From assembly GCA_022843125.1 (NCBI GenBank), contig JALHOG010000055.1:1-36725 (forward strand): DNA of 36,725 nucleotides, in the 5' to 3' direction. This stretch comes from Ilumatobacteraceae bacterium (lineage in GTDB: Bacteria > Actinomycetota > Acidimicrobiia > Acidimicrobiales > Ilumatobacteraceae). Each line of letters starts with the position of its first letter. Within the stretch, counting starts at the first letter, position 1. Position numbers and translations under genes: made by a program. The notes below the pieces were generated by a model. It made no database searches, was not told the DNA's origin, and was given only the letters and a program-made list of their open reading frames with translations. Positions 32,083 to 36,725 of this stretch are shown here, one piece after another.

Positions 32083-32528
32083 CCGACGCACACGAGCCCG
32101 ACCCGACGTGGGAGACGGTGGTTCGCGCCGCTCTCGACGATCCGATCCCGTCCGACGTGCTCCAGCGTTCGCTGGAGTTGTGGGAGCTCACCAGCCTCGA
32201 CGCCGAGTTGGCCGAGCTGCTCGCCGAGGAGTCGAGCGACGCCGAGATGGCGGGGGTCCGCAGCGCCACGCTGCAGGTCACGGCGTTCACGTTCGTCGCC
32301 GGCGATGTGACGATCGAGGTCGAGTGGGACGGCGCGACGCTCGCGGGTCAGCTGTTCCCGTCCACCGCTGCCGAGATCGAGCTGCACGCCGTCGACGGTG
32401 CATCGGTGTCGGCCACGGCGAACTCGGTCGGCACCTTCGAGCTCACCCCGCCACGTACGGGGACCTGGTGCCTGGTCGTGGTGCGACGCCCCGACGGCTC
32501 GGTGCGCACCCCCTGGTTCACCCTCTGA
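32079..32528 (+). CDS. Small partner protein coupled to the sigma factor
   Basis: The 149-residue product starts at ATGA, overlapping the sigma gene, so the two are translationally coupled. The first ~60 residues are acidic and helical (DAELAELLAEESSDAEMAG). The last ~85 are beta-rich (ATLQVTAFTFVAGDVTIEVEWDGATLAGQLFPS; GTFELTPPRTGTWCLVVVRRPDGSVRTPWFTL). No membrane helix and no zinc-binding anti-sigma motif is seen, so it is not a classical anti-sigma factor. The position still argues that it modulates the sigma factor or relays a signal to it. I do not know the family. Confidence 0.8.
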   Translation: MTDAHEPDPTWETVVRAALDDPIPSDVLQRSLELWELTSLDAELAELLAEESSDAEMAGVRSATLQVTAFTFVAGDVTIEVEWDGATLAGQLFPSTAAEIELHAVDGASVSATANSVGTFELTPPRTGTWCLVVVRRPDGSVRTPWFTL

Positions 32529-32532
32529 CATC

Positions 32533-32545
32533 GCCCCCGCGGGGC
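32533..32545 (+). terminator. Hairpin after the sigma/partner pair
   Basis: GCCCC-CGC-GGGGC lies 4 bp after the partner's stop codon. Short but GC-pure; the likely end of the sigma transcript. It overlaps the truncated end of the Rhs remnant on the other strand. Confidence 0.5.
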
Positions 32546-32647
32546 CTGAAACGCTGAGCGGGTCGACGCCGATGAAGGCGCCGAGTGTGGGGTCGTGGTA
32601 GCGGTTGTTGCGGAACAACACATCCCGCCGCGAGTCGTAGCCGACCG
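32533..32647 (-). pseudogene. Rhs core-end remnant 1
   Basis: The minus strand reads VGYDSRRDVLFRNNRYHDPT, then LGAFIGVDPLSVSGP. NNRYHDPTLGxFIxVDPL is the end of the RHS-repeat-associated core, the part just before the variable toxin tip. There is no start codon, no upstream Rhs repeat and no tip: after VDPLSVSGP the frame runs into the antisense of the sigma partner. A 130-bp non-coding stretch (32648-32777) separates it from the gene upstream on its strand. It is debris of a displaced Rhs tip. Confidence 0.7.
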
Positions 32648-32777
32648 TCGTAGCCGCCGGGACACATGACCTGCCGCATCGCCGCCGATCGCGCTGCTGC
32701 GCTCGATGGCGCGCAGCCCGGTTCGAGGCGAAAACGCGCGGATGCGCTTTACCAGCACGGAACGCGGTGCGGACGTG

Positions 32778-33254
32778 TCACGCGTCGGTGCGTTCGAGTG
32801 TCAGGCATCCGACTCCTTCTACGACCCACTCCGGCATGACCTTGGGCGCGTCGCGCGAAATCGTGAACTCAGTCTCGGCCTGCGATGAACGGACGGTGAC
32901 TGCGTCACCGCTCCGCAAGGGAACGAAGTCGGCGCCGCGTGCGACAATACCGTAGGACCGTTGTTGGCCGTCGACGCCAGTCACGGTCAACTCGAGTGGA
33001 ACCGAGCATCGATTCGTGATGAGCAATAGATGGTTGCTCGGGCCGTCTGCGGCCGGCTCTCGCATGGTTGTGACAATGCCCCCGACACCTGCGAACGTGA
33101 GAAGGACACCGGCGATCAGCACGCGCCCGCTTGTTGCTTTGTCAATCTTGGAACCGGATGAATGGTCTCGGCGACGCGATGTGTAGTACGAGACGACTAG
33201 AGCAGCGCCAACGAGTGTCATCAGCGCAGACAGAACAGATTGCAGACTTGTCAC
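32778..33254 (-). CDS. Two-TM membrane protein, candidate immunity protein of the Rhs tip
   Basis: The 158-residue product starts at GTG 33254 and overlaps the stop codon of the Rhs tip by GTGA, the usual spacing of an immunity gene after its toxin. Two membrane helices lie at about 4-27 (QSVLSALMTLVGAALVVSYY) and 44-64 (VLIAGVLLTFAGVGGIVTTM). A soluble ~90-residue beta-rich domain follows (HLLLITNRCSVPLELTVTGVDG; DFVPLRSGDAVTVRSSQAETEFTI). I do not recognise the family. Codon use is less GC-biased than in neighbouring housekeeping genes, as expected for transferred toxin/immunity cargo. Immunity is inferred from position only. Confidence 0.65.
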   Translation of the reverse strand: MTSLQSVLSALMTLVGAALVVSYYTSRRRDHSSGSKIDKATSGRVLIAGVLLTFAGVGGIVTTMREPAADGPSNHLLLITNRCSVPLELTVTGVDGQQRSYGIVARGADFVPLRSGDAVTVRSSQAETEFTISRDAPKVMPEWVVEGVGCLTLERTDA

Positions 33255-33663
33255 CCTGGCACCATCCGAAACGACGACGTCATGACACCCGACCCGTTTC
33301 TCATCGAAATGTCCATTCCAATGAACCCGAGAGCCGTCGAAGTACCTCCCGCGCAGTCGACAAGGCCGCCGGCCTGCAACTCGATGGCGTTCGCGACGTC
33401 CGCTGAGATCTGACCGCCGCTGACCGCTTTGTCCAGTTGTACGAGCTGGGAGGCATCTTCACAGGGTCGAGTTGCTGGTTGTAGAGCTTCTCGGCGCACG
33501 CACTCAGCGAGGCCGAGTGCATCGAACACAGCCCGGTCGGATCGCTCAACGTTGTCGGGTTGCCCGAGGCGCAGATGTAGGGCTCGCCGGTCTGCTGGAC
33601 GAGGGGGTCGACGCTGATGAATGTGCCGAGGGTGGGGTCGTGGTAGCGGTTGTTGAGGAACAT
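33251..33663 (-). pseudogene. Orphan Rhs C-terminal tip, frameshifted
   Basis: The first frame reads MFLNNRYHDPTLGTFISVDP, then GEPYICASGNPTTLSDPTGL; the DPTGL motif marks the border between Rhs core and variable toxin tip. The tip continues CSMHSASLSACAEKLYNQQLDP, then makes sense only in another frame (EDASQLVQLDKAVSGGQISA, ANAIELQAGGLVDCAGG, ending SSFRMVPG). A shift near 33470 is therefore needed. Only about 40 core residues exist and the Rhs body is missing, so this is a displaced (orphan) tip. Its toxic activity cannot be named. The corrected frame ends overlapping the next gene by 4 bp. Confidence 0.7.
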
Positions 33664-33689
33664 GAGTCTGGCTGAGGCGTACGGACGAC

Positions 33690-34049
33690 CTACCGCTCGG
33701 CGAGCGCCTCACGGATGGCGGTCGCGAGTCGGACGCGCGTGCGCGGGGCGAAGACGCCGAGCAAGAGCGTGACCGACGTCCCGTCGTCCGACAGGAACTC
33801 GAACGCGGGCTTGGTCCCGACCCGCCCACCCGGCACCTCGAACTCGCGGACCTCTGCTCGACCTCTGACGAATCGACCCGAGGAGCGACCTGTTCTCACG
33901 TCGACGAAGTCCGAACCCACACGAACCCTCGTGCGAGCCGTGAGCACCGGGAACCCGAGCGCAGCGATCAACGTCAGCCATCCCGCGACCCGGACGACCA
34001 TCGACATCTCGGGAGCGAACGCGGCGATCGAGCCGATGCCGACGCACAC
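33690..34049 (-). CDS. Small membrane protein with a PH-like C-terminal part
   Basis: The product is 119 residues from GTG 34049. Two hydrophobic segments (VGIGSIAAFAPEMSMVV and GWLTLIAALGFPVLTA) are followed by a beta-rich domain (RVRVGSDFVDVRTGR; EVREFEVPGG; FEFLSDDGTSVTLLLGVF; LATAIREALAE), a pattern like bacterial PH-domain membrane proteins. The same frame continues upstream as FRPDLWRAAALTA to a TGA, and an ATG at 34095 lies in another frame, so the true start may have been lost by a 1-bp shift. It lies 26 bp before the Rhs tip and may be the immunity gene of an earlier, lost tip. Confidence 0.6.
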   Translation of the reverse strand: MCVGIGSIAAFAPEMSMVVRVAGWLTLIAALGFPVLTARTRVRVGSDFVDVRTGRSSGRFVRGRAEVREFEVPGGRVGTKPAFEFLSDDGTSVTLLLGVFAPRTRVRLATAIREALAER

Positions 34050-34126
34050 GGCGGTCAGTGCGGCCGCTCTCCAGAGGTCCGGTCGAAACGGTCATCGTGG
34101 CCGCTCCGACCCGGACTCCGACCGCA

Positions 34127-35527
34127 TCAGGGGCCGGCGGGTGCTCCGAGGCCACAGTCGATCGTGTTGCCGCGCAAGTCGAACCAGTTGCGCGTGCCCT
34201 TGAGGGCCGCGGTGAGCGCTGCACACGGGGCGGCGAACGACGTGCCGCTCCACGTGTACCACTTGGAGTCGTGACGACGGCTCGCGACATCACTGCCCCG
34301 CGCGTCGACGATGGCCCACGGACCGTAGTTGGAGTACGACCCGAGCAGCGACGGCGGGGAGGTCACGGCGCCCAGCCACGGGCTCGTGGCATGCGTGCCC
34401 ATCAGGCACCGCTGCTGCCCGCCGCCGGGCGGCACCATCGCCGGGTCGAAGCACTCGGCGGCGGCGAACGCCGCCGGGTAGAACGGCTCGGACGTGCTGT
34501 CGTTCCCGGCTGCCGCGGCGACCCGCAGTGTGCGACCGCTCAGCTCCCAGAGGCCGAGCAGCGCGCTGCGGATGCCGATCGGCACCCTGAAGTCGCCCTC
34601 ACCGGCGCCCGGCTTGACGGCCGTGCCGCAGCCGTAGCTGCCGAACGACAGCGAGAGCATGTCGATGTTCGTCGATCCGCCCGCGACGAAGGCGGTGTAC
34701 ATCATGAACGTCAGCGCGGCGTCGTCGGCGCGGCTCGACTGGTCGGTGGCGAACCCTGGCAAGGAATCGACACCGAACAGGGCGTCGTTCGCGTCGTAGA
34801 ACGGCACCTGCGCGACGACGAGGCGGGCGCCGGGCACAGCTCGGCGCAGCAGGCCGGTGATGAAGGTGCCGTGGCCCGCTGCCCGACCCGCACCCAGCTC
34901 GGCCGGCTGGACGTAGCCCGATGCGATCAAGCCCCGCCCGGCGAGGGTGGTGCGGATCGAGGCCGCCGACCGGTAGCTCACGGTGCCGTTCCCGGTGAGC
35001 GGAGCGAGGGCCTTCGAGTTCAAGCCGGTGTCGAGCACCCCGATTCGCAGGCCGGCGCCCTCGGTGGGAGCAGCGATCGCTGACGGCGGGAGGGTGAGCA
35101 AGGACGCGTCCTCGCCCGGTGCCCACGTTCGAACGCCGGGCGCGAACGACGAGAGGTAGTTCGGCGCCACCGACAGCCCGCCGGCGGCCGCTTGCACCGA
35201 CGTGTCGAACGGGTCGGCGGCGCCGATGTCGTAGAGGCTCAAGCTCGGGACGGTGTTGGGCAACACCGGCTTGACGTTCTCGGGTACCAGCGAGCCGAGC
35301 TCGCGCACCGACGTGCCCGTGATCCGGCGCAGCTTCACCGCTTGTCCGGGGGGCGCGATCACCTGGCCAGGGCGGTACACGCAGCTCTGCTTGGTGCCGT
35401 CGTCGACATGCGGTGTCATGCCCCCGCCGGCCGCGAGCGCCACCCCACCGGTCGCGGCCTGGGTCGCGCCGACACCCGCCAGCAACGCCATCACGACACC
35501 GATCGCCCGTGCCCGTGCCTGCTTCAT
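34127..35527 (-). CDS. Secreted S8 (subtilisin) family serine protease
   Basis: The 466-residue product starts at ATG 35527 with AGGAGG 5 nt upstream. A signal peptide (MKQARARAIGVVMALLAGVG, then AATGGVALAA) is followed by a ~115-residue pro-region-like segment. The catalytic triad is complete: Asp in IGVLDTGLN (~162), His in AGHGTFITGLL (~219) and Ser in WSGTSFAAPCAAL (~428). The oxyanion Asn is probably in AAAAGNDST. Extra Cys residues (GSYGCG, ECFD, QQRCL, APCAA, DCGLG) suggest disulfides outside the cell. There is no C-terminal membrane anchor. It diverges from the TPR gene across 149 bp, a likely shared control region. Confidence 0.92.
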   Translation of the reverse strand: MKQARARAIGVVMALLAGVGATQAATGGVALAAGGGMTPHVDDGTKQSCVYRPGQVIAPPGQAVKLRRITGTSVRELGSLVPENVKPVLPNTVPSLSLYDIGAADPFDTSVQAAAGGLSVAPNYLSSFAPGVRTWAPGEDASLLTLPPSAIAAPTEGAGLRIGVLDTGLNSKALAPLTGNGTVSYRSAASIRTTLAGRGLIASGYVQPAELGAGRAAGHGTFITGLLRRAVPGARLVVAQVPFYDANDALFGVDSLPGFATDQSSRADDAALTFMMYTAFVAGGSTNIDMLSLSFGSYGCGTAVKPGAGEGDFRVPIGIRSALLGLWELSGRTLRVAAAAGNDSTSEPFYPAAFAAAECFDPAMVPPGGGQQRCLMGTHATSPWLGAVTSPPSLLGSYSNYGPWAIVDARGSDVASRRHDSKWYTWSGTSFAAPCAALTAALKGTRNWFDLRGNTIDCGLGAPAGP

Positions 35528-35676
35528 CTCATCCTCCTCTGAGTGGCCCCCGGCCACCCGTCCCGCGCTGGAGTGCGCCCGTGATCACAGGGTCATCGGC
35601 CGATCCGCCTGATACATCTCCCCGAGCCCCAGGCGTACAGTAATCCGATGGGGTGGCGGATTGGAGGGGAAATTCC

Positions 35677-36725
35677 GTGACGTGCGCCGCATCCCGACTG
35701 CTCGATGCAGTCGACCGGACGCCCGACGTGGTCGAAACCGAGGCGACAGCCCTCGCCGAGCGTTCGGTCGCCGATGGCGACCACCGCACGGCGGCCGCCG
35801 CTTGGCGCGCGGCGGGCATCGCACACCGCATGCTCGGACGGATCATCGACGCGCTCACCGCGTTCGATGCGGGCATCGCCGCCGCCGAACACGCCGACGA
35901 CCACCACCTCGCGGCGCTCATCCGCACCAGCAGGGCCGCCCCCCGTTTCATGACCGGCGACATGGACGGCGGCCTCGACGATCTACGCCTCGCGCTGGCG
36001 ACCCTCGACGGCGCAGACCGAGGGATCGCAGTGTTCCAGCACGCCCAGTACCTCGACGTCGTGGAGGACCCTGGCGCCACCGCCGCGTTCGACGAGGCGG
36101 TCTCGCTGCTCACCGGCTCGGAAGCCCACGCCAAGTACCTCGGCCACGCGCTCGCCAACCGGGGCCTCCACCACGCCAACGCAGGTCGCCCCGAGGCCGC
36201 CCGGCGGGATCTGACCGCAGCGCTCGCGATCTGGGACGAACTCGACCTCGCAGCGCTGGCCGCCACCGTGGTGCACAACCTCGGTGTCGTGTCGATGCTC
36301 TCCGGCGACTTCGTCGCGGCGCTCGAACACTTCGAGTCGGCGCAACGCCGCACCTCGACGCTCGGCAACGATGCTGCCGCGTCGGGCCGTGACTACTGCG
36401 ACGCGCTGCTCTCCGTCGGACTGGCCGCCGAGGCGCACGAGCGTGCCACCGAGCTGGCCGCCCGTGGCGACGCAGCGGGGGACGCGCTCGCGGCGGCCGA
36501 GCTGCGCCTGCTCGCGTCGCACGCCGCGCTGCAACTCGACGACGTCGACGCCGCGGTGGCGACGGCAGAACGAGCCCTGGCCGGGTTCCGGGCCGCGGGG
36601 CGGCCCGGCTGGGAGGCGATGACCCGACTGTCGCTCGCTCGCGCCGACGTCGCCCGCGGAGGAGGCGACTCCGCCTCCCTCGACCTCCTCGCGGCCGACC
36701 TGCTCGCCCACCGCTGGCACGACGC
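35677..36725 (+). CDS. TPR-repeat protein (C-terminus beyond the right edge)
   Basis: GTG 35677 has GGAGGGG 6 nt upstream; the frame runs off the window after 349 codons. The visible part is all helix pairs with TPR spacing: HRTAAAAWRAAGIAHRMLGRIIDALTAFDAGIAAAEHA, KYLGHALANRGLHHANAGRPEAARRDLTAALAIWDEL and AATVVHNLGVVSMLSGDFVAALEHFESAQRRTSTLG are three clear units. There is no signal peptide. In actinobacteria, TPR proteins of this style often end in a CHAT caspase-like domain, and such genes are found near S8 proteases and ECF sigma factors. The CHAT end is not in the window, so that part is a guess. Divergent from the S8 gene. Confidence 0.8.
   Translation, partial: MTCAASRLLDAVDRTPDVVETEATALAERSVADGDHRTAAAAWRAAGIAHRMLGRIIDALTAFDAGIAAAEHADDHHLAALIRTSRAAPRFMTGDMDGGLDDLRLALATLDGADRGIAVFQHAQYLDVVEDPGATAAFDEAVSLLTGSEAHAKYLGHALANRGLHHANAGRPEAARRDLTAALAIWDELDLAALAATVVHNLGVVSMLSGDFVAALEHFESAQRRTSTLGNDAAASGRDYCDALLSVGLAAEAHERATELAARGDAAGDALAAAELRLLASHAALQLDDVDAAVATAERALAGFRAAGRPGWEAMTRLSLARADVARGGGDSASLDLLAADLLAHRWHD

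Overview
The window is high-GC DNA from an actinobacterium. A flagellated member of the Acidimicrobiia (Ilumatobacter-like) is the best guess: it combines flagellar genes, a DUF222/13E12 HNH nuclease, a secreted protein with an RILDTR repeat, and many GTG starts and leaderless-looking starts. The lineage is an inference from gene content, not from a marker gene. No rRNA, tRNA or CRISPR array was seen.

Layout. (1) 1-8398 is a flagellar block. On the minus strand FlgN, FlgK and FlgL are followed by a secreted protein cut by the left edge. Divergently on the plus strand lie FlbD, MotA, MotB and FliL, then an unknown protein and a PAS-only protein. (2) 8400-11514 is an accessory stretch of seven very short minus-strand genes (one a vapC remnant) and one tiny plus-strand membrane ORF. 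They are separated by at least eight degenerate copies of one repeat (up to about 75 bp). In several places the repeat fills the whole gap between one stop codon and the next start codon, so the region looks like an array of gene cassettes, although canonical integron attC core sites are absent. A DUF222-HNH gene flanks it on the right. (3) 13004-26739 is a galactoside uptake and breakdown cluster. A DeoR-type repressor, a sugar-binding lipoprotein, two permeases, an ATPase, GalT and LacZ run in one minus-strand series. Divergently there are a PhyH-family dioxygenase and a GH36 alpha-galactosidase. The divergent control region carries three CTTTC boxes exactly 10 bp apart, and a 68-bp perfect palindrome separates the dioxygenase from the alpha-galactosidase. 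(4) 26851-31286 holds two related DJ-1/PfpI proteins (one a GlxA-type AraC regulator), a DUF4389 membrane protein and a DMT transporter with a histidine-rich tail.

(5) 31525-36725 holds an ECF-type sigma factor with an overlapping small partner, a secreted S8 protease, and a divergent TPR protein cut by the right edge. Between the sigma pair and the protease sits debris of Rhs C-terminal tips: two copies of the Rhs core end, one carrying a frameshifted tip that overlaps a small two-TM gene likely to be its immunity gene.

The galactoside cluster reads as one regulon: import by the ABC transporter, hydrolysis by LacZ and the GH36 enzyme, entry into the Leloir pathway at GalT (galK and galE are not in the window), and control by the DeoR protein. 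The most novel candidates are the repeat-bounded cassette array, the 68-bp palindrome, and the sigma/S8/TPR locus interrupted by Rhs debris.
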